Source of the DNA: an uncultured Oscillospiraceae bacterium
GTDB taxonomy: Bacteria; Bacillota; Clostridia; Oscillospirales; Oscillospiraceae
Direction: 5' to 3'
Assembly: GCA_934546725.1 (NCBI GenBank)
Contig: CAKTED010000081.1
Coordinates: forward strand, 1-7,037
Length of the DNA: 7,037 bases
Below the pieces are notes generated by a model, which had not been told where the DNA came from, did not search any database, and worked only from the letters and a program-made list of their open reading frames with translations. The stretch's first letter is position 1; each line of letters begins with the position of its first letter. Below are positions 1-5,564 of the stretch, one piece after another. Both the position numbers and the translations under genes were made by a program.

Positions 1-713
1 CCGTTCTGCTGGGTCCGCCACTGCTGGGTATAGATGCCGATGGTGGGCAGCAGCGGGGTAAAGAAGAAGGCAAAGAGATAGATCACCATCCCCGCGATAC
101 TGCCCCAAAGGAGCTTCCGCCCCAGGCGCTGGCGGCCCTTGGGATGGTAGACGATGTGGGCCAGCAGCAGGAGAAGGAGGTAGCCAACCAGAACCGCCAG
201 GGCGATCCAGATCTGCGCGTCCGGTGTGTAGTCATAGCTCCTCGCCACCACGGCGGCGGTATCCAGAGTCAGCAGGTCACAGGGAAAGATGATCCGCCCC
301 CGGAAGGACAGTACATAGTGGTTGGCAAGGCCGAAGAGAAAGCACACCACGGCGCTGACGCCCCCGGCCAGCACCTTTCGGCCCAGGATCATCCGAAAGA
401 GCCAGAAGATGAGATAGTACCAGATGAGGTTCAGGATATCCTGCTCCGTGCTGTGGGCGGTGAAGGGGTTGTTGTTATTCAGCACCTCCACCATGATGTA
501 GGCCAGCCAGGGTCCCAGCAGGAAGGCCGCCCTGGCGGCGGTGACCCGCTGACGGATCCATTGGGGCAGATGGAAGTGCCGCTTTGGCTTCTCCGGGACT
601 TCCGGGCTGGGGGCCGCGCCGGTCTCCGGCACAGCGGGACTGATATGGGTGACTTCCGACTCCGGCAGGGAGGTCTCCTCCGCCGGGGAAGTGAAAATGG
701 GCTGGGTGTCCAT
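1..713 (-). CDS. LTA synthase-like membrane protein, N-terminal part
   Basis: This is the N-terminal 237 residues of a protein that runs off the left edge of the window. It starts at the ATG at 713 behind an AGAGG ribosome binding site eight bases upstream. Residues 1-50 are a Pro/Glu-rich cytoplasmic tail. They are followed by about five hydrophobic segments (roughly 62-78, 94-110, 115-136, 167-188, 201-220). The NPF at 82-84 and the stretch NHYVLSFRGR at 131-140, followed by a Pro-x-Asp-Leu motif, are typical of the membrane domain of LTA synthase family (phosphoglycerol transferase, alkaline phosphatase superfamily) proteins of clostridia. In that family an extracellular sulfatase-like domain follows and transfers glycerol phosphate to build lipoteichoic acid or a related polymer. 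That catalytic domain lies outside the window, so the exact substrate cannot be judged. A weak minus-strand -10 (TACACT, 766-771) is the only promoter candidate seen. Confidence 0.8.
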   Translation of the reverse strand, partial: MDTQPIFTSPAEETSLPESEVTHISPAVPETGAAPSPEVPEKPKRHFHLPQWIRQRVTAARAAFLLGPWLAYIMVEVLNNNNPFTAHSTEQDILNLIWYYLIFWLFRMILGRKVLAGGVSAVVCFLFGLANHYVLSFRGRIIFPCDLLTLDTAAVVARSYDYTPDAQIWIALAVLVGYLLLLLLAHIVYHPKGRQRLGRKLLWGSIAGMVIYLFAFFFTPLLPTIGIYTQQWRTQQN

Positions 714-849
714 GGGAATTGCCTCTTTTCGCAAGTTTTCGATGGCCGTCGCTCGGCATTCCCGTAGTGTAGCAGAAACGATCCCGAAAATCTATACCAA
801 ATTGTGAACTCCGAGAGGAAGATGCTGCCGTCATTTTTGCGGAATTTCC

Positions 850-878
850 TTGCGCTGGAAGGGAACGGATGCTATGCT
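850..878 (+). promoter_or_regulatory. Promoter of the 906-1592 gene
   Basis: TTGCGC (850-855) and TATGCT (873-878) are separated by 17 bases, which fits a housekeeping sigma promoter. The predicted start near 885 leaves a leader of only about 20 bases that still contains the AGGAGG at 893-898. This argues that the in-frame codons upstream of 906 are not translated. Confidence 0.5.
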
Positions 879-905
879 GAGAGGAGAACGAGAGGAGGGA
901 CGCCC

Positions 906-1592
906 ATGCAGCCCTACGAACCCATCCGATTCCCGGATTTTATTGAGACCAAGTATCAAGGCAAGGCCCCCCGGATGGGGCACTACTGTGAACTCACGAC
1001 AAAGGAGACCCGGACTTATTTTGCCTGGTTCCAGGAGATCATGCCTCGGCGCATTGAGTATTTGCTGAATTATTGTTCTGCTGAGATGGGGGTTTCGGTC
1101 AACGAACTCCGGGCCTTTCCGGACGGGTTCTTTCCTCTCTGGAAATGGTTTCGTATCCATCAGACCATGCGCCGCACTACCCCAGAGGAGATCGTTGACA
1201 TGGAGAAAGGGTATGGCATCCTAGGGAAGAATTGGGTTCTGAAAGAGGTTTTGGACGAGCCTACGGAGCGCCTCCATTTTGATATCGGCATGTTTTTCGG
1301 AGATCAGTTTGTAAAGCATTATCCGACGGAACTGAGTTGGTCGTATTATTTAACGCCAAAGAGAGATATTTTTGTGAAGGCTCCCGTTATTATCGGCTTT
1401 GGCAAGTACCAGAAAAAGGACGGAACGATTGGGTCGAATGTCGCAGAACCCGTTCACCTTGTCGGCAGTGAGTCAAGATTGATCTTCCAGAATAAAATGT
1501 CTGATGATAGTTTGCTGGTGTTAGGAAAGGTCTTAATGGATAAGGTTTATGATTTTGACACCAAGGCCATCATCCCGCCCCTGGAGTTCTAA
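906..1592 (+). CDS. Hypothetical protein, low-GC orphan gene
   Basis: This 228-residue soluble protein begins at the ATG at 906, with AGGAGG seven bases upstream. The reading frame is open further upstream, but the promoter at 850-878 lies inside that extension, so the shorter start is preferred. I do not recognise the family with certainty. The N-terminal half looks helical, with aromatic-rich stretches such as YFAWFQEIMPRRIEYL (about residues 37-52) and FFPLWKWF (74-81). The second half has HFDIGMFFGDQF (about 125-136), SWSYYLTPKRD and KAPVIIGFG, a strand-rich pattern like that of small single-domain accessory proteins. There is no signal peptide or membrane segment. Base composition is unlike the neighbours: 1501-1560 is about 35% GC and 1321-1380 about 42%, against about 67% for a typical stretch of the SLOG gene. 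This suggests later acquisition. An immunity-type or other accessory role is possible but unproven. Confidence 0.75.
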   Translation: MQPYEPIRFPDFIETKYQGKAPRMGHYCELTTKETRTYFAWFQEIMPRRIEYLLNYCSAEMGVSVNELRAFPDGFFPLWKWFRIHQTMRRTTPEEIVDMEKGYGILGKNWVLKEVLDEPTERLHFDIGMFFGDQFVKHYPTELSWSYYLTPKRDIFVKAPVIIGFGKYQKKDGTIGSNVAEPVHLVGSESRLIFQNKMSDDSLLVLGKVLMDKVYDFDTKAIIPPLEF

Positions 1593-1606
1593 AACAGGAA
1601 AGACGC

Positions 1607-1648
1607 AAAACCGCCGGCTCCGGGGAGGCACCCGGGGCCGGCGGTTTT
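1607..1648. terminator. Bidirectional terminator between orphan gene and ribU
   Basis: An 18-bp inverted repeat (1607-1624 with 1631-1648) surrounds a six-base loop, with one G-T wobble. It is flanked by AAAA on the left and TTTT on the right, so transcripts from both strands end in a U run. It sits between the convergent gene ends at 1592 (plus) and 1684 (minus) and can serve both. Confidence 0.85.
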
Positions 1649-1683
1649 ATCCCATGGCTGTGGCTGGCAGCGAAGCGGGAGGT

Positions 1684-2289
1684 TTACTTGTGCAGCAGGG
1701 GAGAGAGGGGCTTGTAGATGAGGAAGCAGAGGGCCACGTCGATCATGCCCTTGCAGAAGGTGAAGGGCACGTTGAAGATCAGCAGGCACTTCCACAGGCT
1801 GTCCGCCGCGGGCAGGATGGCCTGGTACATCCCCACGATGGCCTCGAGAGGCATCTGATAGAGCACCACATAGGCGGGATAGACCACAAAGTAGTTCAGG
1901 GGCAGGGAAACCACGGCCATCAGCGCAGCGCCCGCGATAGAGCCCACAAGGGCGCCCTTCCGGGACTTGTGGCTGCGGAAGCGCTGATAGATGAAGCCCG
2001 CCGTGAAGGAGAACACGGCCCCGGAGATAAAGTTGAACATCTCGCCCACGTAGGCGGAGGAGGTGCCGTGGATCAGGGCGAAGAGCAGGTTTTTGAAGAA
2101 GGTCACGGCCACGCCGTAGACCGGTCCCAGGGAAAATGCGGCCAGCAGCTCCGGCAGGTCGGAGATATCCATCTTCACGAAGGAGGGGATCAGCGCCGGG
2201 ATGGGGAACTCGATGAACATCAGCAGGAAGGCGACGGCGCTGAGCATGGCGGTGACGGTGAGTTTGTGGGTCTTTTTTGCGGCAGACAT
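1684..2289 (-). CDS. ribU: Riboflavin ECF transporter substrate-binding subunit RibU
   Basis: This is a 201-residue membrane protein and the S component of an energy-coupling factor transporter that binds riboflavin for uptake across the cytoplasmic membrane. It is hydrophobic throughout, with about six membrane segments. RibU hallmarks visible are KMDISDLP (39-46), the KNLL turn (66-69), GTSSAYVGEMFNF (75-87) and LNYF (131-134). Length is normal for the family. The energising ATPases and EcfT are not nearby, as is usual for group II ECF transporters, which share a common module encoded elsewhere. The start is the ATG at 2289, with AAAGGAG centred about 12 bases upstream; the open frame further upstream runs through the riboswitch and is not coding. 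The FMN riboswitch in the leader confirms the flavin assignment independently of the protein sequence. It is a single-gene unit closed by the 1607-1648 terminator. Confidence 0.93.
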   Translation of the reverse strand: MSAAKKTHKLTVTAMLSAVAFLLMFIEFPIPALIPSFVKMDISDLPELLAAFSLGPVYGVAVTFFKNLLFALIHGTSSAYVGEMFNFISGAVFSFTAGFIYQRFRSHKSRKGALVGSIAGAALMAVVSLPLNYFVVYPAYVVLYQMPLEAIVGMYQAILPAADSLWKCLLIFNVPFTFCKGMIDVALCFLIYKPLSPLLHK

Positions 2290-2297
2290 AAAAAATA

Positions 2298-2395
2298 CGC
2301 TCCTTTTCCGGTTTTTGAACACCCTGGATCCTTTGACTTCTCCAAGGTGAAAACCGCAAAGGAGCGCGCCCAAAAGGCGCGCGGCTTCGCCGCGC
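2298..2395 (-). promoter_or_regulatory. Riboswitch expression platform that can hide the ribU ribosome binding site
   Basis: Between the riboswitch and ribU the transcript can form alternative helices. Helix C pairs the ribosome binding site AAAGGAGCG (2298-2306) with a perfect 9-base complement at 2358-2366. It continues after a small internal loop as seven more pairs (2309-2315 with 2350-2356). Helix A is a 7-bp hairpin with a GAA loop (2379-2385 with 2389-2395). Helix B (2364-2370 with 2376-2382) overlaps both A and the anti-ribosome-binding-site segment. A and C can coexist, while B excludes both. The pairings are read directly from the sequence. The reading that A plus C is the FMN-bound OFF state is inference. 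No U-rich terminator is seen, which points to control of translation. Confidence 0.6.
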
Positions 2396-2399
2396 CTCA

Positions 2400-2517
2400 T
2401 CTTCTTCCATCCAGACTGTGACTGTCGGTCCCGTAGTTGCAACGGGTCAGCTGACGCTCCCGAGGGAGCCGCTCGCGGACTATACCGCCGGTGGGGAATT
2501 TCGCCCCGCCCTGAAGA
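2400..2517 (-). ncRNA. FMN riboswitch (RFN element)
   Basis: All conserved parts of the FMN aptamer are present on the minus strand in the right order: GGGCGAAATTCCCC (2506 to 2493), GGCGGTATAGTCCGCGAG (2489 to 2472), a variable GC-rich arm, a second arm with loop TTGCAACT, then ACCGACAGT (2429 to 2421) and GTCTGGATGGAAGAAG (2416 to 2401). The closing P1 helix pairs TCTTC (2517-2513) with GAAGA (2404-2400). The element senses flavin mononucleotide and normally turns its gene off when FMN is plentiful. It lies 110 bases upstream of the ribU start and about 20 bases after the predicted transcription start. Confidence 0.97.
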
Positions 2518-2544
2518 CAAAGATTCAGTTTTGTCCTGAGACGC

Positions 2545-2573
2545 AGTATACACTACCTTCCGCCAAAATGCAA
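2545..2573 (-). promoter_or_regulatory. ribU promoter
   Basis: On the minus strand, TTGCAT (2573-2568) is followed after 17 bases by TATACT (2550-2545), five of six matches to the -10 consensus. The predicted start near 2538 lies just upstream of the riboswitch, so the whole aptamer is transcribed. Confidence 0.7.
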
Positions 2574-2585
2574 GCGGAAATTTCC
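2558..2585. promoter_or_regulatory. Palindromes between divergent promoters, possible operator
   Basis: A perfect 10-base palindrome, GGAAATTTCC (2576-2585), lies between the -35 boxes of the two divergent promoters. Overlapping it is an inverted repeat, TTCCGC (2558-2563) with GCGGAA (2574-2579), whose 10-base spacer holds the ribU -35 box. The position is right for a regulator site, but short palindromes occur by chance and no regulator is identified. Confidence 0.25.
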
Positions 2586-2597
2586 TTCACCAAACTC

Positions 2598-2626
2598 TTT
2601 ACAAGGAAGAACGGATGTTCTATAAT
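2598..2626 (+). promoter_or_regulatory. Promoter of the SLOG/DUF1273 gene
   Basis: TTTACA (2598-2603) and a perfect TATAAT (2621-2626) are separated by 17 bases, the best housekeeping-type promoter in the window. It runs back to back with the ribU promoter, with 24 bases between the two -35 boxes. Transcription should begin near 2633, which rules out the ATG codons at 2625 and 2631 as starts for the downstream gene. Confidence 0.8.
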
Positions 2627-2660
2627 GAAAATGAGTTTTTTGAGGAAGGGGGGCCTTGCC

Positions 2661-3182
2661 GTGCGGGGAAGACCCAGCAGCTGCGCCTTCACCGGCCACC
2701 GGCCCGCCAAGCTCCCCTGGGGCTACCGGGAGGAGGACCCCCGCTGCCTTGCCCTGAAGCGCCGGATCCGGGACGCGGTGGAGAGCGCCTATGAGGAGGG
2801 CTACTGTCACTTCCTCTGCGGTATGGCCCAGGGCTGCGACCTCTATTTCTGCGAGATCGTCCTGGCCCTCCGGGCGAAGCACCCGGAGGTCACGCTGGAG
2901 GCGGCGGTGCCCTGTCCCACCCAGGCGGACGACTGGCCGGAGGCGGAGCGCCAGCGCTACCGCCAGCTTTTGGCCGCCTGTGACTACGAGACCCTGGTCT
3001 CCGCCCACTACACACCGGACTGCATGCAGCGCCGCAACCGGTATCTCGTGGACCACGCCGCCCTCCTTATCGCCGCCTACGACGGCACCCTTGGCGGCAC
3101 CCAGTACACTGTTCAATACGCCATGCGTCGTGGTGTCGAGATCGTAGACCTCCCCATCCTCCTGCCGGAGGAAGCGCGGTAG
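2661..3182 (+). CDS. SLOG family protein (DUF1273, YpsA/YoqJ-like)
   Basis: This is a 173-residue cytoplasmic protein. The GTG at 2661 is chosen as start because the promoter's -10 box overlaps the first in-frame ATG, and a purine-rich GAGGAAGGGGGG (2642-2653) sits seven bases before it. Visible family motifs are TGHRP (11-15), CGMAQGCD (53-60), MQRRNRYLVDHA (122-133) and YDGTLGGT (140-147). Together they form the Rossmann-like nucleotide-binding pocket of the SLOG superfamily (relatives of DprA and LOG). Most members are of unknown function. Bacillus YpsA affects cell division, and others have been proposed to bind nucleotide signals. Here it is a single-gene unit, divergent from ribU and closed by the terminator at 3203-3241. 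No partner gene gives a hint of its ligand. Confidence 0.88.
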   Translation: MRGRPSSCAFTGHRPAKLPWGYREEDPRCLALKRRIRDAVESAYEEGYCHFLCGMAQGCDLYFCEIVLALRAKHPEVTLEAAVPCPTQADDWPEAERQRYRQLLAACDYETLVSAHYTPDCMQRRNRYLVDHAALLIAAYDGTLGGTQYTVQYAMRRGVEIVDLPILLPEEAR

Positions 3183-3202
3183 ACCGCACGAAAAGCAATG
3201 CG

Positions 3203-3241
3203 AAACCAGCCCAGCCTCGAAAGGGGCTGGGCTGGTTTTTC
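3203..3241. terminator. Terminator after the SLOG gene
   Basis: A 16-bp stem (3203-3218 with 3223-3238, including one G-T wobble) is capped by a GAAA tetraloop and followed on the plus strand by a run of six T ending at 3241. It lies 20 bases after the SLOG stop. The minus-strand U run is short, so it would end spoVAE transcripts less efficiently, but no other terminator for that operon is visible. Confidence 0.88.
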
Positions 3242-3258
3242 ATCAAAGATCGAGAGTC

Positions 3259-3615
3259 TTATCGTTTATCCCCCGGCTTGCAGAGCAGCGCCATCAGGAT
3301 GCCCAGCGTCACCGCTGCCGTGATGCCCGCCGCCGTGCCGCTGAGTCCGCCGGTGAGGACACCCAGCCAGCCCTTCTCCGCCACGGCCTTCTCCACGCCC
3401 TTGGCGAGAGAATGGCCGAAGCCCGTCAGGGGCACCGTAGCCCCGGCCCCGCCCCAGTCCGCAAGGGGCTGATAGAGCCCCACGGCGCTGAGGAAGACCC
3501 CCGCCACCACGTAGCCCGTCAGGATGCGGGCCGGGGTCAGCTGGGTGCGGTCGATGAGCACCTGCCCGATGAGGCAGAGGAGCCCGCCGCAGAGGAATGC
3601 CTTCAGATATTCCAT
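3259..3615 (-). CDS. spoVAE: Stage V sporulation protein AE (dipicolinate channel component)
   Basis: This is a 118-residue membrane protein of the SpoVAE family. SpoVA proteins move calcium dipicolinate into the forespore and release it on germination. The family pattern is clear in FLCGGLLCLIGQVLID near the N-terminus, followed by TQLTPARILTGYVVAGVFL, GLYQPLADWGGAGATVPLTGFG and a final hydrophobic segment ending in a short basic tail. It starts at the ATG at 3615 with AAAGGAG five bases upstream. It follows spoVAD by 16 bases that contain its ribosome binding site, so the two are one operon. Expression in the forespore is expected from the family. I could not assign a sigma G promoter. Confidence 0.92.
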   Translation of the reverse strand: MEYLKAFLCGGLLCLIGQVLIDRTQLTPARILTGYVVAGVFLSAVGLYQPLADWGGAGATVPLTGFGHSLAKGVEKAVAEKGWLGVLTGGLSGTAAGITAAVTLGILMALLCKPGDKR

Positions 3616-3631
3616 GGTATCTCCTTTCTCC

Positions 3632-4651
3632 TCAGCGCCGGGCCGAGAGGCACACAGCGTGGCAGATGCCGGGGATGGACTCCCCCTGAAAGCTGGAGGT
3701 GGGGGAGAGCAGTGCCCCGGTGGGGGCGAAGAGCACCTTCCGCCACTTCCCCTCCCGGAGCCCCGGCAGGACATAGCCGTTCAGCACCGCCGCCGAGCAG
3801 CCGCAGCCGCTGCCTCCCGCATGCATGTCCTGTCCCTCCCGGTCATAGAGCAGGAGGCCGCAGTCCTGGTAGTTCCCGGCGAGGTCCAACCCGTCCCGCC
3901 GGAAGAAGTCCAGCACGATGCTGTGGCCCAGGGCTCCCAGGTCCCCGGTGAGGATCAGGTCATAGTCCCGGGGGCCGGTCTTCGTTTCCCGGAAGAAGGC
4001 GGAGAGGGTGTCGTAGGCGGCGGGCGCCATAGCGGCGCCCATATTGTTGGGATCGGTGATGCCCTTGTCCACGATCTTCCCGGTGGTGATGTGGGTCAGG
4101 TAGGGCCCCGGCCCCTCCGCACCCAGGATGGTGCAGCCTGCCGCCGTGGCGGTCCACTGGGCCGTGGGAGTCCGCTGGTTTCCGTAGGGCATGGGCATCC
4201 GGTACTGCCGCTCCGCCGTGCAGAAGTGGGAGGAGGTCATGGCGGCGGCCATGGCGGCAAAGCCCCCGTCGATGAGCATGGCGGCGAGGCTCAGCCCCTC
4301 CCCCATGGTGGAGCAGGCTCCGTAAAGGCCAAAGAAAGGGATCTCCGCCTCCCGCAGGCCGAAAGCGCTGCCGATGCACTGGTTCAGAAGGTCTCCGGCG
4401 CAGACGTAGTTCAGCTGGCCGGCGGTGAGGCCGCCCCTCTCCAGGGCCTTGTTCAAGGCCTTCTTCTGCATGGCGGACTCCGCCTTTTCCCAGGTCTTCT
4501 CCCCAAAGAAGGAGTCCTCGTCCAGAAGATCAAAGCAGCTCCCCAGGGGCCCCTGCTTCTCGAATTTCCCGCCCACGCAGGCGTAGGACAGCACGCTGGG
4601 CGGGTCACGGAGCGCCACGGTCTGGGCGCCCATCCGCTGAGTTGACATCAT
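3632..4651 (-). CDS. spoVAD: Stage V sporulation protein AD
   Basis: This is a 339-residue protein of the SpoVAD family, which has a thiolase-like fold. In Bacillus it binds dipicolinic acid directly on the outer face of the spore inner membrane, as part of the SpoVA channel. Diagnostic stretches are YVCAGDLLNQC (82-92), FFGLYGACSTMGEGL (106-120), GNQRTPTAQWTATAAGC (157-173) and a C-terminal APTGALLSP (309-317). Length is full for the family. GGAGGT precedes two adjacent ATG codons (4651 and 4648); the first is used here, and the second is equally plausible. It is the first gene of a two-gene operon with spoVAE. The usual upstream partner, spoVAC, is absent, because the next gene at 4811 points the other way. 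Confidence 0.94.
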   Translation of the reverse strand: MMSTQRMGAQTVALRDPPSVLSYACVGGKFEKQGPLGSCFDLLDEDSFFGEKTWEKAESAMQKKALNKALERGGLTAGQLNYVCAGDLLNQCIGSAFGLREAEIPFFGLYGACSTMGEGLSLAAMLIDGGFAAMAAAMTSSHFCTAERQYRMPMPYGNQRTPTAQWTATAAGCTILGAEGPGPYLTHITTGKIVDKGITDPNNMGAAMAPAAYDTLSAFFRETKTGPRDYDLILTGDLGALGHSIVLDFFRRDGLDLAGNYQDCGLLLYDREGQDMHAGGSGCGCSAAVLNGYVLPGLREGKWRKVLFAPTGALLSPTSSFQGESIPGICHAVCLSARR

Positions 4652-4719
4652 GCGCTACCTCCGATTCCGGTTTTTTGTATCCTGCCCCAAAATTTCGGAA
4701 ATATCCCCGGGGCGGGCAC

Positions 4720-4748
4720 TGGACGAAGAGCTTTGGCTGTGCTATAAT
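4720..4748 (+). promoter_or_regulatory. Promoter of the zinc-ribbon gene
   Basis: TGGACG (4720-4725, four of six matches to the -35 consensus) and a perfect TATAAT (4743-4748) are separated by 17 bases. The predicted start near 4755 gives a leader of about 55 bases containing the hairpin at 4770-4792. Confidence 0.7.
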
Positions 4749-4769
4749 TCCAACTTAACGCATACAACG

Positions 4770-4792
4770 TCCCGGGGGCTCTTTCCCCGGGA
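4770..4792 (+). other. Leader hairpin before the zinc-ribbon gene
   Basis: TCCCGGGG (4770-4777) and CCCCGGGA (4785-4792) form a perfect 8-bp GC-rich stem around a seven-base loop, ending four bases before the AAGGAG ribosome binding site (4797-4802). There is no T run after it, so it is not a terminator. It could stabilise the message or tune ribosome access. Confidence 0.5.
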
Positions 4793-4810
4793 TACGAAGG
4801 AGAGGGTATC

Positions 4811-5425
4811 ATGGAGGAAATGAGAACATTCGGCTATCTCTGCCCTAAGTGCGGTAAGCCCGTGCGCAAGAGCCGCAGCGTCTTCGCCCTGGAGGCCTCC
4901 AATGCGGAGGTAGAGTGTGACTGCGGCGGCTCTGCCCTGCGGGTGACCTTCGACGGGGAGAAGTACCGCCTCACAGTGCCCTGCGGTCTCTGCGGCGCCA
5001 CCCATGAGGCCGTCTGCCGTCCGGAGCAGCTGACGGAGGGGCCTGGCCTGGCCCTGGCCTGCGCCGAGAGCAAGCAGTTCTCCTGCTTCATCGGACCGGA
5101 GGAGACGGTGCGGCGGCATCTGGAGGAGCTGGAACTCCTGGCCGCCAAGGAGAAGCAGCGGGAAGGGGAGGAGACCCCTGAGGCCTTCGCCGATAACGTC
5201 ATCATGTATGAGGTCCTCTCCGAGCTGAAGGATATCGCCTCCCGTCCTCAGGGCATCACCTGCGGCTGCGGGTCCGAGGAGTATGGTATGGAGATCCGCC
5301 GCAGCGCTGTGGACCTCATCTGCCGCCGGTGTGGGGCCAAGCTTCGGCTCCCGGCGGCCACGGACCGGGACCTGGACGATCTCTGCTGCCACTGGAAGCT
5401 GCGTATCCCCGGAAAGAAAGACTGA
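4811..5425 (+). CDS. Hypothetical protein with two zinc-ribbon-like ends
   Basis: This 204-residue soluble protein has 15 cysteines. It starts at the ATG at 4811, eight bases after AAGGAG. I do not recognise a named family. Cysteines occur as C11-x2-C14 with C36-x-C38 at the N-terminal end, C58-x2-C61 in the middle, and C151-x-C153 with C171-x2-C174 at the C-terminal end. The first and last sets are mirror arrangements and each could hold one zinc ion. The middle pair could form a third site with C69. A charged helical stretch (about 98-125, rich in Glu, Lys and Leu) separates the halves. This pattern suggests a protein-protein or nucleic-acid-binding adaptor rather than an enzyme. It has its own promoter and may be co-transcribed with the metal exporter downstream, though a 139-base structured gap lies between them. 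Confidence 0.8.
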   Translation: MEEMRTFGYLCPKCGKPVRKSRSVFALEASNAEVECDCGGSALRVTFDGEKYRLTVPCGLCGATHEAVCRPEQLTEGPGLALACAESKQFSCFIGPEETVRRHLEELELLAAKEKQREGEETPEAFADNVIMYEVLSELKDIASRPQGITCGCGSEEYGMEIRRSAVDLICRRCGAKLRLPAATDRDLDDLCCHWKLRIPGKKD

Positions 5426-5447
5426 CAGAAGATGATCCCGGCGGCGG

Positions 5448-5546
5448 AAGGCTGCTGGTATATCTGTAAAGGAGAAATCCTTGCAGCCTTTGGATTTTTG
5501 ACGCCTTATGGCGAGTGACATCCCGCTGGATTCCCCTCCGGCAGGG
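5448..5546 (+). promoter_or_regulatory. Hairpin-rich leader before the cation exporter
   Basis: Three hairpins lie in 99 bases. The first has an outer 8-bp stem, AAGGCTGC (5448-5455) with GCAGCCTT (5483-5490). It encloses a 13-base bulge and an inner AAGGA-GAAA-TCCTT hairpin (5469-5482) that abuts the outer 3' arm. A competing stem, AAATCC (5475-5480) with GGATTT (5492-5497), ends in TTTTT and resembles a weak terminator. The second is CGCC-TTAT-GGCG (5502-5513). The third pairs 5522-5530 with 5537-5546 (nine pairs, one bulged A) just before the ribosome binding site. It does not match the manganese (yybP-ykoY) or NiCo riboswitch consensus that I know. It may be a metal-responsive leader or only an intergenic attenuator. 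Confidence 0.4.
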
Positions 5547-5564
5547 AAGAAATGAGGAAAGTCT

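Noticed and set aside
144..767. Long plus-strand open frame opposite the LTA synthase-like gene
   Set aside because: It is antisense to a clear membrane-protein frame, its product is low-complexity Gly/Gln/His/Asp-rich, and it lacks a ribosome binding site.
1549..2421. Long plus-strand open frame opposite ribU
   Set aside because: It crosses a terminator, ribU and part of the riboswitch; its His/Glu/Gly-rich product is the typical shadow of a GC-rich membrane gene.
2418..2660. N-terminal extension of the SLOG protein to an ATG at 2418, 2625 or 2631
   Set aside because: The extension runs through the FMN riboswitch and the gene's own TATAAT promoter. The predicted transcript starts near 2633, leaving the GTG at 2661 with its ribosome binding site as the start.
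3524..4645. Long plus-strand open frame opposite spoVAD-spoVAE
   Set aside because: Both minus-strand proteins match SpoVA families over full length; the plus-strand product is compositionally biased and matches nothing recognisable.
4652..4750. Sigma G promoter for spoVAD
   Set aside because: Candidate ATA-containing boxes are present on the minus strand but not at the spacing of a sigma G promoter, so none is claimed.
5448..5564. yybP-ykoY (manganese) or NiCo riboswitch before the CDF gene
   Set aside because: The conserved sequence blocks of those classes are not seen; only unassigned hairpins are.
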